From contig DATAUG010000047.1 in NCBI GenBank assembly GCA_036268355.1, positions 1 through 35,624 of the forward strand: a stretch of DNA of 35,624 nt, in the 5' to 3' direction. This stretch comes from DASQPJ01 sp036268355 (GTDB lineage Bacteria; Actinomycetota; Actinomycetes; Sporichthyales; Sporichthyaceae). The position numbers were made by a program, and so were the translations under genes. A model generated the notes under the pieces. That model was not told the origin of the DNA. It was given only the letters and a program-made list of their open reading frames with translations, and made no database searches. Below are positions 22,410-31,365 of this stretch, one piece after another (position 1 is the stretch's first letter; each line of letters starts with the position of its first letter).

Positions 22410-24269
22410 GTGACCATCACGGCCAACCCCTCGGTGCGTCAGGTGCTCGCCCAGGCGGTGCAGGACCCGCGCTACGCCGCGGTGGCGCGCAAGCCGGTGC
22501 TGTCGTGGCCGCACCTCGGCCTGGTGGGTCTGGCCTACGGTGTTTTCGGGTTGAGCACCTGGGGCTGGGCCGCGGGGCACGTGCCACTGGTCGTGATGCT
22601 GATCCTCAATCAGTTCGCGATGTACGTGAGCTTCACGCCGATGCACGACGCGGTCCACGGGGCGGCCTCCGGCAACGCGCGGCTGAACGACGCGATCGGG
22701 ACCGTATCCGGGACGCTGCTGGTGCCGGGCATCTCCACGACGATCTATCGCACCCTGCACATGGAGCACCACCGTTGGGTGGGCGACAAGAAGCGGGACC
22801 CGGACGTCTGGTTCGTCCATGCCCGCAAACCGTTGTGGCCGTTGGTTTTCGCGGGCCCGGAGTGGATCTGGGCGGTCTGGTACATCCTGAAGCTCTGGCG
22901 TACCCGGTGCGTGCGCGAGCGGCTGATGTTCGCCGGGATGCTGGCGATCTATCTGGGCGTCTACATCGGGTTCCTGACCTCGTCGTACCGCGCGGCCTTC
23001 GTCGAGGCCTGGCTGGTCCCGCACTGGATGGCGTTCATCGTTCTGGTCTACGTGTTCGCGCACATCCAGCACCCGGAGGAGTCGACCTGGCAGGAGGCTC
23101 CGTTCCAGAGCACGGTCGAAGTGCGGGGGACCCGCCTCGGCAAGGTCTACTGGCTCGGCCAGACCGACCACTGCATGCATCACGCGATGCCGCACATCGC
23201 CTTCCACCGTTACCACCACCTGTGGGACCTCTCGGATGGCATCTTCCGCAAGCAGGGCATCCCGGAGCGCGGGCTCTTCCGGGGGCCGGACCACATCGAG
23301 CTTCCGCGGCAGGCGTATTCGACGGTGCGTCGGGCCAGGGTCGTCGAGGCCCGAGTGGTCGGTGGCGCCGGCATCGCGACGTTCCTGCTCGAAGGCGCCG
23401 ACGAACCGCTGCCGCTGTTCACCCCGGGCGCGCACGTCGACGTCCACCTGCCCAGCGGGCGGGTGCGGCAGTACTCGTTGTGCAACGCCCCTGGGGACCG
23501 CTACCGGATCGCCGTCAAGCCGGAGCCGAACGGTCGCGGCGGATCGCTGGAGGCGCACGCGGCCCTGCGGGTCGGGACCGTCGTCACGATCAGCACGCCA
23601 CGGAACAACTTCGAACTCATCGGTGCCGACCGGTATGTGCTCGTCGCCGGCGGCATCGGTATCACGCCGCTGCTGTCGATGGCGCATCACCTGTGGGCCA
23701 AGGGAACTCCGTTCACGCTGCACGTCTGCGCCCAGGACGCCGCTGCGGTGCCATTTGGTGGGGAGTTGCTGCGGATGCCGTTCGCCGCGGCGGTTCGGAT
23801 CCATCCGGATGCCGGCCCGGGGCGCAGCTCGTTGGCGCCGGCCGAGCATCTCGGGTCGCCCACGCCGGGCGCCGCGCTCTACATGTGCGGCCCGGCCGGA
23901 TTCATGGACTGGGTCCGCGATTCCGCGGTCGCGCAGGGTTGGCCGTTGGACGCCGTGCATCGGGAGTCGTTCTCCGGTGCCGTGCTCGACATCACCGACA
24001 GCCGCCCGTTCGACGTCGTCCTGGCCCGCCGCAACGTGACCCTGCACATCCCGGCAAACCGCCAGATTCTGGACGTGCTCGCCGAGCACGACGTCGACGT
24101 TCCCTGGGCCTGCTCGCAGGGTGTGTGCGGGACTTGCGTGACCCGAGTGCTGGGCGGCGAGCCGGAGCACCGCGACGCCGTACTGTCGCCGGAGGTCCGG
24201 GCGGCCAACACCGCGATGTGCCTGTGCGTCTCCCGCGCCAAGTCCCCGAAGATCATCCTCGACCTCTGA
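22410..24269 (+). CDS. Membrane fatty-acid desaturase fused to a phthalate-dioxygenase-reductase-type electron donor
   Basis: A 619-residue protein. Residues 30-300 form a membrane di-iron desaturase/hydroxylase domain with three histidine boxes (HDAVH 79-83, HMEHH 117-121, HCMHH 254-258) and hydrophobic segments around them. Residues about 305-520 form a flavin and NAD(P)H reductase domain with RQYSL (353-357) for flavin and GGIGITP (414-420) for the nucleotide. Residues about 535-619 form a plant-type [2Fe-2S] domain with CSQGVCGTC (Cys568, 573, 576) and a fourth ligand at Cys604 or 606. One chain could thus carry electrons from NAD(P)H to the desaturase. Mycobacterial DesA3 uses a separate reductase. 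GTG 22410 has GAGGAG upstream. Confidence 0.9.
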   Translation: MTITANPSVRQVLAQAVQDPRYAAVARKPVLSWPHLGLVGLAYGVFGLSTWGWAAGHVPLVVMLILNQFAMYVSFTPMHDAVHGAASGNARLNDAIGTVSGTLLVPGISTTIYRTLHMEHHRWVGDKKRDPDVWFVHARKPLWPLVFAGPEWIWAVWYILKLWRTRCVRERLMFAGMLAIYLGVYIGFLTSSYRAAFVEAWLVPHWMAFIVLVYVFAHIQHPEESTWQEAPFQSTVEVRGTRLGKVYWLGQTDHCMHHAMPHIAFHRYHHLWDLSDGIFRKQGIPERGLFRGPDHIELPRQAYSTVRRARVVEARVVGGAGIATFLLEGADEPLPLFTPGAHVDVHLPSGRVRQYSLCNAPGDRYRIAVKPEPNGRGGSLEAHAALRVGTVVTISTPRNNFELIGADRYVLVAGGIGITPLLSMAHHLWAKGTPFTLHVCAQDAAAVPFGGELLRMPFAAAVRIHPDAGPGRSSLAPAEHLGSPTPGAALYMCGPAGFMDWVRDSAVAQGWPLDAVHRESFSGAVLDITDSRPFDVVLARRNVTLHIPANRQILDVLAEHDVDVPWACSQGVCGTCVTRVLGGEPEHRDAVLSPEVRAANTAMCLCVSRAKSPKIILDL

Positions 24270-24280
24270 GTGCGCCCGAG

Positions 24281-24331
24281 CCTGACTTGCCCGGCGTCCT
24301 CGACCGTGGCCGGATATGACGCCGGGTCAGG
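24281..24331. terminator. Bidirectional terminator hairpin between convergent genes
   Basis: CCTGA (24281-24285) plus CCCGGCGTC (24290-24298) pair with GACGCCGGG (24318-24326) plus TCAGG (24327-24331), giving 14 bp interrupted by a 4-nt bulge (CTTG). It lies in the 94-nt gap between the desaturase fusion and the convergent catalase-like gene. There is no T-tract, as is common for actinobacterial terminators. Confidence 0.6.
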
Positions 24332-24363
24332 TGCGTGATCGGCCGGCCGGCCGGCCGGGTGGT

Positions 24364-25500
24364 TCAGTGGCCGCCTTTGGTGGTGACGTGGTCGACGTCG
24401 ACCTCGCTCGGGGTGTGCGGTTCGTGGGTCCGGCGTTGGACGGACTGGGCGTAGGCGCCTGATCGCGCGACGAGCAACGGATCGTCGGAGGCGGTGATGC
24501 CGGACGGGAGGACGAGGGGGTCGAAGTTGATGTCGCGTGCGTTTCCCGACGCCTCGGTGTGCACGGCATCGATGGTCAGGGTGCCGACGTCGACCGCGGG
24601 CCGGTCGGCGGGCCACGGCAGGGTCGCGTCGTGGGTGGGGTCGTGGGGTGCCCCGAGGGTGATCATCAGGTGCCAGCGCGCGGGGCCGGACCGCAGCCGA
24701 CCGATCAACGCGTCGAACAGGTAGTCGTGATCGGCTTGCGGCTCGCCCGAGCCGGGGCTGAAGGCATCCTCGGGTGTCAGGCTCCACCGGACCGGGACGA
24801 TTTTGCCGGCCCGGTTGGTGAAGTGGAAAGCGTTGAGGCCGCGGAAAGTGCTGTTGGCGAAGCCGCTTGCCGGTGGGGTCTTCTTGATCAGCGCCATCGC
24901 CCGGGCGGTCTCGGGATGCTTGGCCAGGAAGGCGGCGACTTTCGCCGGATCGGGCTTTCCCGTGGCCGGCATGGGAGCGAGGGCCGGCACGCGGTCGTAG
25001 AAGCCGCGCGGCGTGCTGTCCGGGAACACCGGCAGGTTGACCATCGCGGTGCGCCACTCCTCGCCGGCGGGGTGCTGGAACACCACCGCCAGGCCGCGGA
25101 TCGTGGGGTTGGCGTCGATGGCCGCGGGCAGCCCTCCGGCCAGGGAGAAACGGGCAGTCACCGGCGTGGAGCCCGATGCGAACACTGCGGCGCGACACAG
25201 CCGCGCGCCGGCGCCGTTGCTGCTGAAGGTCCCGGACGCGCTCAGGCCCTTGGCGTGATTGCGACGGAAGCCGCGGTGGATCCCGTAGACATGTTCCAAC
25301 CGGTCTACGAACATCGCCGGCGTCAACCGGTCGGCCGGCGGCCGTTGCGCGGCCCACGCGGATGCGCCCCCGCCGAACGCGGTGAGCCCACCGACGGCGG
25401 CCATGCCCACGACCATCTGACGCCGGGTCGGCCCCACGCCGGGCGGCGGTTGCGCCGAGCCGGTCGACGGCGTCTGGCCCGGCCGGATGCGCTCGTCCAA
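24364..25500 (-). CDS. Tat-exported catalase-like heme peroxidase (SrpA-type)
   Basis: A 378-residue protein. A twin-arginine signal (TRRQMVVGMAAVGGLTAFGG, Arg26-Arg27, ending in ASAWA about residue 50) precedes a catalase fold of the short type. NHAKG gives the distal His82; RGLAVVFQHP, NSTFRGLNAFHF and IDAVHTEASGNARDINFDPL match small catalase-related peroxidases. The length, without the catalase C-terminal flavodoxin-like part, suggests organic-peroxide or H2O2-dependent oxidation outside the membrane. I choose TTG 25500 because GAGGAGGAG lies just upstream; the frame stays open to 25578 without better support. It converges on the desaturase fusion. Confidence 0.86.
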   Translation of the reverse strand: MDERIRPGQTPSTGSAQPPPGVGPTRRQMVVGMAAVGGLTAFGGGASAWAAQRPPADRLTPAMFVDRLEHVYGIHRGFRRNHAKGLSASGTFSSNGAGARLCRAAVFASGSTPVTARFSLAGGLPAAIDANPTIRGLAVVFQHPAGEEWRTAMVNLPVFPDSTPRGFYDRVPALAPMPATGKPDPAKVAAFLAKHPETARAMALIKKTPPASGFANSTFRGLNAFHFTNRAGKIVPVRWSLTPEDAFSPGSGEPQADHDYLFDALIGRLRSGPARWHLMITLGAPHDPTHDATLPWPADRPAVDVGTLTIDAVHTEASGNARDINFDPLVLPSGITASDDPLLVARSGAYAQSVQRRTHEPHTPSEVDVDHVTTKGGH

Positions 25501-25621
25501 GTTCTCCTCCTCGTGGGCGTTGCGCCGGCAGCAGGCTCGCGGCCCGATGGGGCGCTCAAGCAGAGAACTCTGACCCACGCAGATGACCCCGCTGAAACAC
25601 GAAACTCACCAGTCCTGATCC

Positions 25622-25653
25622 GGCCCATCCCTGTTCGGACCCATCCCTGTTCG
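25622..25653. repeat. Tandem 16-bp direct repeat in divergent promoter region
   Basis: GGCCCATCCCTGTTCG (25622-25637) is followed at once by GACCCATCCCTGTTCG (25638-25653), 15 of 16 identical. It lies in the 253-nt gap between the divergent catalase-like and esterase genes, which contains no other evident feature. It could be a two-site operator for either gene. Confidence 0.55.
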
Positions 25654-25753
25654 CAGGGGCCACCCTGCCTTCGACCCCGACCGCTCGGCCACGGCTTGTC
25701 GATGACCCGGGCAGATACGCTCGCCGCGTCCGACGGGGAGAATGGGGACGACG

Positions 25754-26692
25754 ATGCCGCTCGACGCGCAGATCGCCGGGATCATGACGCAGGCCAAGGC
25801 GATGGGCGCGAAGGCAGTGCACGAACAGACCGTCGAGGAGGCTCGGGCCGCCATGGCGATGCTGTGCGTGATGGGTGGCCGCAGCACCGCGACCCTGGCC
25901 GGCGTCGCGGACCGCACGATCCCCGGGCCGGCCGGCGACATTCCCGTGCGCGTCTACACGCCGATCGGGACCGGGCCGTTCCCGGTGCTGTGCTTCTTTC
26001 ACGGCGGCGGCTTCGTGCTCGGCGACCTGAAGACGCACGACGGGGTGTGTCGCGAGCTGGCAGCGGGTGCCGGATGCGTCGTGGTCGCCGTCGACTACCG
26101 GCTCGCACCGGAGCACAAGTTCCCCGCGGCGGCCGACGACTGCGAGGCGGCGGTGCGGTGGACGGCCGAGCACGCCGGCGAGATCGACGGCGATCCGGCC
26201 CGCCTGGCGGTCGGTGGCGAGAGCGCCGGCGGCAACCTCTGCGCCGTCGTCGCGCAGCGCCTGCGCGACCGAGGCGGGCCCACGTTGGTGGGTCAGCTGC
26301 TGGTCTACCCGGCGACCCGCTTGGCCGGGGCTCCCACCCCCTCGATGCTCGAGAACGCCGAGGGCTATTACCTCGAACGCAAGGACATGGAGTGGTTCGG
26401 CGCGGCGTACCTGAGTGACGCGGCGGAGGCGAACCTCGTCGACTGCTCACCCGCCCTGGCGAGCAGCTTGGCCGGTCTTCCGGCGGCGCTGGTGATCACC
26501 GCGGAATTCGACCCGTTGCGCGACGACGGCGAGCAGTACGCCGATGCCCTCCGCGCGGCCGGTGTCGCGGCCGCGCTGACCCGGTACGACGGCGCCATCC
26601 ACGGCTTCTGGAACTTCTTCGGCATCCTGAAGCTGGGTCGCACCGCGATGGAAGAATCCACCTCCTGGTTGCGCGGGCGGTTCGCCGCCTGA
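25754..26692 (+). CDS. Alpha/beta hydrolase, hormone-sensitive-lipase-type esterase
   Basis: A 312-residue esterase. The HSL-family oxyanion motif is HGGGF (83-87), the nucleophile elbow GESAGG gives Ser157, and the acid Asp253 (EFDPLRDDG) and His283 (GAIHGF) complete the triad. DYRLAPEHKFPAAADDC is typical of this group. It hydrolyses short to medium acyl esters; the natural ester is not known. ATG 25754 gives the usual MPLD start and has GGGGACG upstream; the in-frame ATG 25742 adds four residues. There is no signal peptide, so it is likely cytoplasmic. It is divergent from the catalase-like gene. Confidence 0.9.
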   Translation: MPLDAQIAGIMTQAKAMGAKAVHEQTVEEARAAMAMLCVMGGRSTATLAGVADRTIPGPAGDIPVRVYTPIGTGPFPVLCFFHGGGFVLGDLKTHDGVCRELAAGAGCVVVAVDYRLAPEHKFPAAADDCEAAVRWTAEHAGEIDGDPARLAVGGESAGGNLCAVVAQRLRDRGGPTLVGQLLVYPATRLAGAPTPSMLENAEGYYLERKDMEWFGAAYLSDAAEANLVDCSPALASSLAGLPAALVITAEFDPLRDDGEQYADALRAAGVAAALTRYDGAIHGFWNFFGILKLGRTAMEESTSWLRGRFAA

Positions 26693-26780
26693 GCCGACCT
26701 GGCGGCGCGCCTCGAACGTCGGCACCGGTTCGGTTGATAGAGGTTAACGGGATCTCTCACCCCCGCAATCGGGAGACCCT

Positions 26781-28451
26781 ATGAGGCGGGCGGCGCGTGC
26801 GCTCCTGGCCGGTATTCTGACGATCGCGCCGATGGCGGCACCGCAAAGCCTTCCGCGGGCCGCTGCGGCCCAGGTGTTGTTCTCCGACGGGTTCCACGAT
26901 CCGACCACGACCAGCTCGGTCACGGCGCTCAACGTCGAGAGCCCAGGCCTGCCTTGCCTCACTGCCGGGGCGGACCCGGGTGCCTCCCCGATCCCCGGCT
27001 GCGGCGGCTCGACCGATCCGGCCGGGTCCGGTGTGCTGCGGCTGAACGACAACCAGCAGTTCGAGGACGCCGCGCTGACGTACCAGCCGGGTTTTCCCTT
27101 GGCGCAGGGCTTGAGCGTCGAGTTCAAGCTTTATATGTACGGCGGGGCGGTGGGGGGCCGAGGCGACGGCGTTTCCTTCGATTTCGCCGTGGCACCGCCA
27201 CCCCCGGGGCAGCTGGGACCCAACGGCGGCGCCCTCGGGTACAGCAGCAACGTCGAGACTCAGCCAGGCCTGCCGGCCGGGTGGCTGGGTGTCGGCTTCG
27301 ACACCTACGGAAATTACGCGCCTGCGAGTGGCCAGCCCGAGGGTTGCCTGAACGCCGGGGGACCCGCCGGCGGCTACCCGAACGCGGTCTCCGTCCGCGG
27401 GCCGGGGAATGGCAGCACCGGATACTGCATGCTGTCCTCGACCGGCTTCGGCGGTGCCCCGTTAGGTTTCACCTTGGACGGGCCGGACGCGGTCCGTTCA
27501 CATGCCGAACGCGGCGTGAAGATCGTCATCGACCCGTCTGCCGGCACCTACACAGTCGGTATGGATCCAACCGGCGGCACCACCTACTCGACCGTCACCA
27601 GCGGCCCACTGCCGAGCAGTTACTACGACCAGTTGGGTAATCAGCAGACCGGATTGCCTGCCCAGCTCACGTTCGTGGTCGTGGGCACCACCGGCGAGTT
27701 GGGCACCGATTTCCACGAGATCAGCGACCTCAGCGTCTCGAATCTCTCATCGGTGCCGCCGCCACCGCCCACGCCGCCGCTCGCGCCCGCGCCCGCGCCC
27801 ATCCACCGCAACGACCACGCCGGCAGCAACGATCCGAACCCGAACACCAACCCCACCACCGCGCGGGTCGCCACGACCAACAATCCGACGGTCAGCACGT
27901 CGTGCTCCAGCGCATGCAGCCTCGGCGCGGTCACCCGCGACGAGCGGGTGACCATCGACGCGGCGGACACCACAACGACTGGTGGTGCGCAGGTTCCGGC
28001 GTTCAGCGCCGCCTCCGTAGGTCCGGCGGGAACGCCGGTCTTCTCCCTCACGATCGACGGTGGCGGGGCCAGACCCAGCTGCCCCGGTTACCGTCCCCGG
28101 GACCGGGACTGGGTGCAGTTCGCCTTCGAGTCCGGTGGCAGCACGTTCCGCAAGACCGGGACGATGACCCCGAATTTCGGAACGCCGCGCGCGGAGGCCG
28201 AGGACCGACTCGAGCGCGACCAGGTCTGCTTCTCCGCGCCGTACCGATTCACGGCGCGGCCCGGTTTCCGGCTGCGGCGGGCCGGAACCTGGTTCGACGG
28301 GGTGTTGCCCGAGTGCGCAGCCTTGCCGGCTCGCTCGCGTGTCGTGCCGTGTGTGATCGACCGGTCGATCGTGCGGATCGGCGACGGCTGGGGAGTACGG
28401 CTGGAGTTCTGGGTGCCCCAGGGCCGGCAGGACCCGAAGGCCCTGGGCTGA
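26781..28451 (+). CDS. Secreted protein with L-type-lectin-like domain and a C-terminal Cys-containing domain
   Basis: A 556-residue protein with a signal peptide (MRRAARALLAGILTIAPMAA, cut near residue 30). Residues about 31-318 resemble a legume-lectin-type beta sandwich: QFEDAALTYQPGFPL, GDGVSFDFAVAPP (129-140), GALGYSS, GWLGVGFDTYGN and FHEISDLSVS. The GD and FDTYGN pieces correspond to the carbohydrate and calcium sites of L-type lectins, but binding is not proven. A Pro/Asn/Thr linker (about 318-375) leads to a C-terminal domain with paired Cys (STSCSSACSLG, SCPGY, VCFSA, PECAA, VPCVI) that I do not recognise. CGGGAGA precedes the ATG. It probably acts at the cell surface or outside. 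Confidence 0.75.
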   Translation: MRRAARALLAGILTIAPMAAPQSLPRAAAAQVLFSDGFHDPTTTSSVTALNVESPGLPCLTAGADPGASPIPGCGGSTDPAGSGVLRLNDNQQFEDAALTYQPGFPLAQGLSVEFKLYMYGGAVGGRGDGVSFDFAVAPPPPGQLGPNGGALGYSSNVETQPGLPAGWLGVGFDTYGNYAPASGQPEGCLNAGGPAGGYPNAVSVRGPGNGSTGYCMLSSTGFGGAPLGFTLDGPDAVRSHAERGVKIVIDPSAGTYTVGMDPTGGTTYSTVTSGPLPSSYYDQLGNQQTGLPAQLTFVVVGTTGELGTDFHEISDLSVSNLSSVPPPPPTPPLAPAPAPIHRNDHAGSNDPNPNTNPTTARVATTNNPTVSTSCSSACSLGAVTRDERVTIDAADTTTTGGAQVPAFSAASVGPAGTPVFSLTIDGGGARPSCPGYRPRDRDWVQFAFESGGSTFRKTGTMTPNFGTPRAEAEDRLERDQVCFSAPYRFTARPGFRLRRAGTWFDGVLPECAALPARSRVVPCVIDRSIVRIGDGWGVRLEFWVPQGRQDPKALG

Positions 28452-28459
28452 CGCCCCAC

Positions 28460-29239
28460 TCAGCGGGAGGTCATGCCGCCGTCCGCGGCGATGATCGACC
28501 CGGTGAGGAACGAGGACTCCTCCGAGGCCAGGTACAACGCCAGGTTCGCGATGTCGTCGGGCTGGCCCAGCCGACCGATCGGGTACTTCTCCAGCGTCAT
28601 CGCCATACCGCGGTCGTAGTCCCCGCCGCCGCGGATGGCGACCAGACTCTCGATCAGCGGGGTGTGGATGGTGCCCGGGCAGATCGCGTTGACCCGTACC
28701 CGGCGCGGCGCGAGGTCGTTGGCCATCGCCTTGGTCAGCGCGATGACCGCGCCCTTGGCCGCACAGTAGGCGGCGACGTTCTCCACGGCCACCAGGCCGG
28801 CGACCGAGGCGGTGTTGACGATCGAGGCCGTGGTGCCCTCGGCCGGGCTCATGTGCCGCAGCGCCGCCCGGGAGCAGAGGAACACACCCTTGACGTTGAC
28901 CGCGAAGCAGCGGTCCCAGTCGTCCTCCTCGGCGACCGCGACCGAGCCGCGGCTGAAGATCCCGGCGTTGTTGAACAGCACGTGCAGCGGACCGAGTTCG
29001 GCCACAGCCCCGTCGATCGCTGCTTCGACGCTGCCGGCGTCGGCGACGTCGGCCTCCAGAGCGATCGCACGACCACCGGCCTTCTCCACCAGCGCCGCCG
29101 TCTCCGCCGCCGCGTCCCAGCGCAGGTCCAGGGCGGCGACCGCCGCGCCCTCGGCGGCGAACCGCAGCGCGGCCGCCCGTCCGATGCCGGAACCTCCGCC
29201 GGTGATGACCGCGGTGCGGCCTGCCAGTCGTCCAGTCAT
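28460..29239 (-). CDS. Short-chain dehydrogenase/reductase, possibly acting on 3-hydroxybutyrate
   Basis: A 259-residue classical SDR: TGGGSGIG (13-20), NNAG (90-93), Ser145, Tyr158 and Lys162 (YCAAK), and ending IIAADGGMTSR. Asp38 after the second strand favours NAD over NADP. GGAAGGAA lies before ATG 29239, inside the end of the acetoacetyl-CoA synthetase gene, and only 1 nt separates the two genes, so expression is coupled. Because its partner activates acetoacetate, a 3-hydroxybutyrate dehydrogenase that makes acetoacetate is an attractive guess, but the sequence itself is a generic SDR. Confidence 0.85.
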   Translation of the reverse strand: MTGRLAGRTAVITGGGSGIGRAAALRFAAEGAAVAALDLRWDAAAETAALVEKAGGRAIALEADVADAGSVEAAIDGAVAELGPLHVLFNNAGIFSRGSVAVAEEDDWDRCFAVNVKGVFLCSRAALRHMSPAEGTTASIVNTASVAGLVAVENVAAYCAAKGAVIALTKAMANDLAPRRVRVNAICPGTIHTPLIESLVAIRGGGDYDRGMAMTLEKYPIGRLGQPDDIANLALYLASEESSFLTGSIIAADGGMTSR

Positions 29240-29240
29240 T

Positions 29241-31226
29241 TCACGGGTTCCTTCCGTCGGTGGTTGCGCCGTGTCGAACCGAGGCGAAGGTGGCATACCA
29301 GCGCAGTATCTCGGGGCTGTCCACCGCGGCGATGTTTGCCGCCCGGTCCAGGGGCACCCCGGTCAACAGCTTCTTGACCGGCACCTCGAGTCGTTTGCCG
29401 GTCAACGTGTGCGGGACGCCGGGAGCCGCGACGATCTCGTCCGGAACGTGACGGGCCGTCAGCTTGGTCCGTAGCAACGTGTTTACCCGGCCGCGCAGCT
29501 CGTCGTCAAGTTCCCGGCCGGGCGCGAGGACCACGAACAACCCCAACCAGTAGCCGCCGTCGGGCAGGTCGACGCCGATCACCAGCGAGTCGACGACCTC
29601 CGGCAGCGAGTCGACCACCTCGTAGAAATCGCTGCTGCCCAGGCGGACCCCTTGCCGGTTCAAGGTGGCGTCGGACCGGCCGTGGATCACGAACGAGCCG
29701 TGCGAGGTCCGGGTCGCCCAGTCGCCGTGCCGCCAGATCCCCGGCCAGGTGTCGAAGTACGAGTCGCGGTACCGCGCCCCGTCGGGGTCGTTCCACAGGT
29801 ACAGCGGCATCGAGGGCATCGGCCGGGTGACCACCAGTTCGCCCACCTGGTCGACGACCGGCCTGCCGGCGTCGTCCCACGCATCGACCGCGACACCGGC
29901 CAACGGGCCGGAGATCTCGCCCACCCGGACCTCGAGCAGGTCGTTGCCGCCGACGAAGCCGGTGCACACGTCGGTGCCCCCGCTGGTGGAGTCCATCCGG
30001 GCGTCAGCGGAGATCTCCTCCAGAACGAAACGGTAGCCGTCGGCGGGCAGTGCCGATCCACTGATCAGCAACGCACGCAACTTGCTGAGGTCGTAGCGCT
30101 TGCCCGGGGCGATCCCGGCGTTCTGCACGGCGGTGACCAGGGCCGCGCCCAGGAACACCACCGCGCTTTCGGTGCGCGCGGAGACCTCCCACACCGCACC
30201 CGCGTCGGGGTAGCCAGGGCTGCCCTCGTAGAGCACCGCGGTGGCGCCCTGGATCAGACTGGACAACAGGATGTTCCAGAGGACCCATCCGGTCGAGGTG
30301 TAGCTGAAGCTGCGCTCCCCGGGACGCAGGCCGGCGTACAGCCCCGCCCACTTCAGGTTCTCCAGCACGATCCCGCCGTGCCCGTGCACCAGGCCCTTCG
30401 GCAGCCCGGTGGTGCCCGAGGTGAACAGCACCCACAGCGGATGGGAGAACTCCACCTGTTCGAATTCCGGCGCGGCCGCGACGGCCAACAGGTCGGCCCA
30501 GTCGTCGGATCCGGGCGGGCCCGGCTCGTCGAAGACGTACCGGGCGTGTACCAGGCGTTGCACCGTGGGCAGGTTCTCGCGCAACCGGGCCACCACATCG
30601 CGGCGGTCGATGTCCTTGCCGTTCCAGTGATAGCCGTCGGTCGCGATCAGGACCGTCGGTTCTAGCTGGGCCAGTCGGCCCACGGTGCCCTCGGCGCCGA
30701 AGTCGGGGGAGCAGCACGCCCACACCGCGCCGATCGACGCCGTCGCCAGGCACGCGATCACGGCGTGCTCGGTGTTCGGCAGGTACGCCGCGACCCGATC
30801 GCCGGGACGCACCCCGGCCCGACGCAACCAGCCCGCCGCGGCCGCGACGTCGCGGCGCAGCTGCGCCCAGCTGAACTCGCGGGTCGCCGCCACCCCTTCG
30901 CGCACGCAGATCAGCGCGGGCGCCTCGGGTTCACCGGCGCGCAGGATGTGCTCCGCCCAGTTCAGGCGGGCGCCGGGAAACCAGCGCACGTCGGGCATCT
31001 GACCATCCGTCAGCACAGCTGAGTACGGCGCGCTGGACGAGACCTCGAAGTAGTCCCAGATCGAGGTCCAGAAGCGCTCCAGCTCATCTACCGACCAGGC
31101 CCAGAACTCGTCGTGATCGGCGAACCGTCGGCCCTCGCGCACCTCGAGCCAGTCCAGATAGGCGCGCAGCGCGGAGGTCGCCATCCGCTCCGGCGACGGG
31201 GTCCACAGAACTGTGCCGCTGTCCAC
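29241..31226 (-). CDS. Acetoacetyl-CoA synthetase (acetoacetate-CoA ligase)
   Basis: A 661-residue adenylate-forming enzyme of the usual length. It has an N-terminal WTPSPER and ARLNWAEHIL typical of acetoacetate-CoA ligases, the AMP-binding loop LFTSGTTGLPKGLVHGHGG (268-286), YTSTGWVLWN, DSTSGGTDVCTGF and a C-terminal TLTGKRLEVPVKKLL with the catalytic Lys. It makes acetoacetyl-CoA from acetoacetate, CoA and ATP. GTG 31226 lies 6 nt after a TAAGGT box, with no ribosome binding site, suggesting a leaderless mRNA. It is transcribed together with the downstream SDR. Confidence 0.92.
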   Translation of the reverse strand: MDSGTVLWTPSPERMATSALRAYLDWLEVREGRRFADHDEFWAWSVDELERFWTSIWDYFEVSSSAPYSAVLTDGQMPDVRWFPGARLNWAEHILRAGEPEAPALICVREGVAATREFSWAQLRRDVAAAAGWLRRAGVRPGDRVAAYLPNTEHAVIACLATASIGAVWACCSPDFGAEGTVGRLAQLEPTVLIATDGYHWNGKDIDRRDVVARLRENLPTVQRLVHARYVFDEPGPPGSDDWADLLAVAAAPEFEQVEFSHPLWVLFTSGTTGLPKGLVHGHGGIVLENLKWAGLYAGLRPGERSFSYTSTGWVLWNILLSSLIQGATAVLYEGSPGYPDAGAVWEVSARTESAVVFLGAALVTAVQNAGIAPGKRYDLSKLRALLISGSALPADGYRFVLEEISADARMDSTSGGTDVCTGFVGGNDLLEVRVGEISGPLAGVAVDAWDDAGRPVVDQVGELVVTRPMPSMPLYLWNDPDGARYRDSYFDTWPGIWRHGDWATRTSHGSFVIHGRSDATLNRQGVRLGSSDFYEVVDSLPEVVDSLVIGVDLPDGGYWLGLFVVLAPGRELDDELRGRVNTLLRTKLTARHVPDEIVAAPGVPHTLTGKRLEVPVKKLLTGVPLDRAANIAAVDSPEILRWYATFASVRHGATTDGRNP

Positions 31227-31232
31227 GGGCGG

Positions 31233-31238
31233 ACCTTA
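31233..31238 (-). promoter_or_regulatory. Candidate -10 box of acetoacetyl-CoA synthetase/SDR operon
   Basis: Minus-strand TAAGGT fits TANNNT and ends 6 nt before GTG 31226, in line with leaderless initiation. Confidence 0.42.
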
Positions 31239-31365
31239 CAGGTCGCGTCCGCAGGCCCACCCGGTGTGCCGGGTGACGGTGGGCTCCTTGAGCGCCGAGA
31301 GACGAACCGGAGGCCCGCGACTTGTCCGGGACGACGGAAGCCCAGCGACTCCGCCCGCGACAAGA

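Noticed and set aside
24341..24360. GGCC run as a repeat or recombination site
   Set aside because: A short simple-sequence palindrome at the end of a convergent gap; no second copy or function seen.
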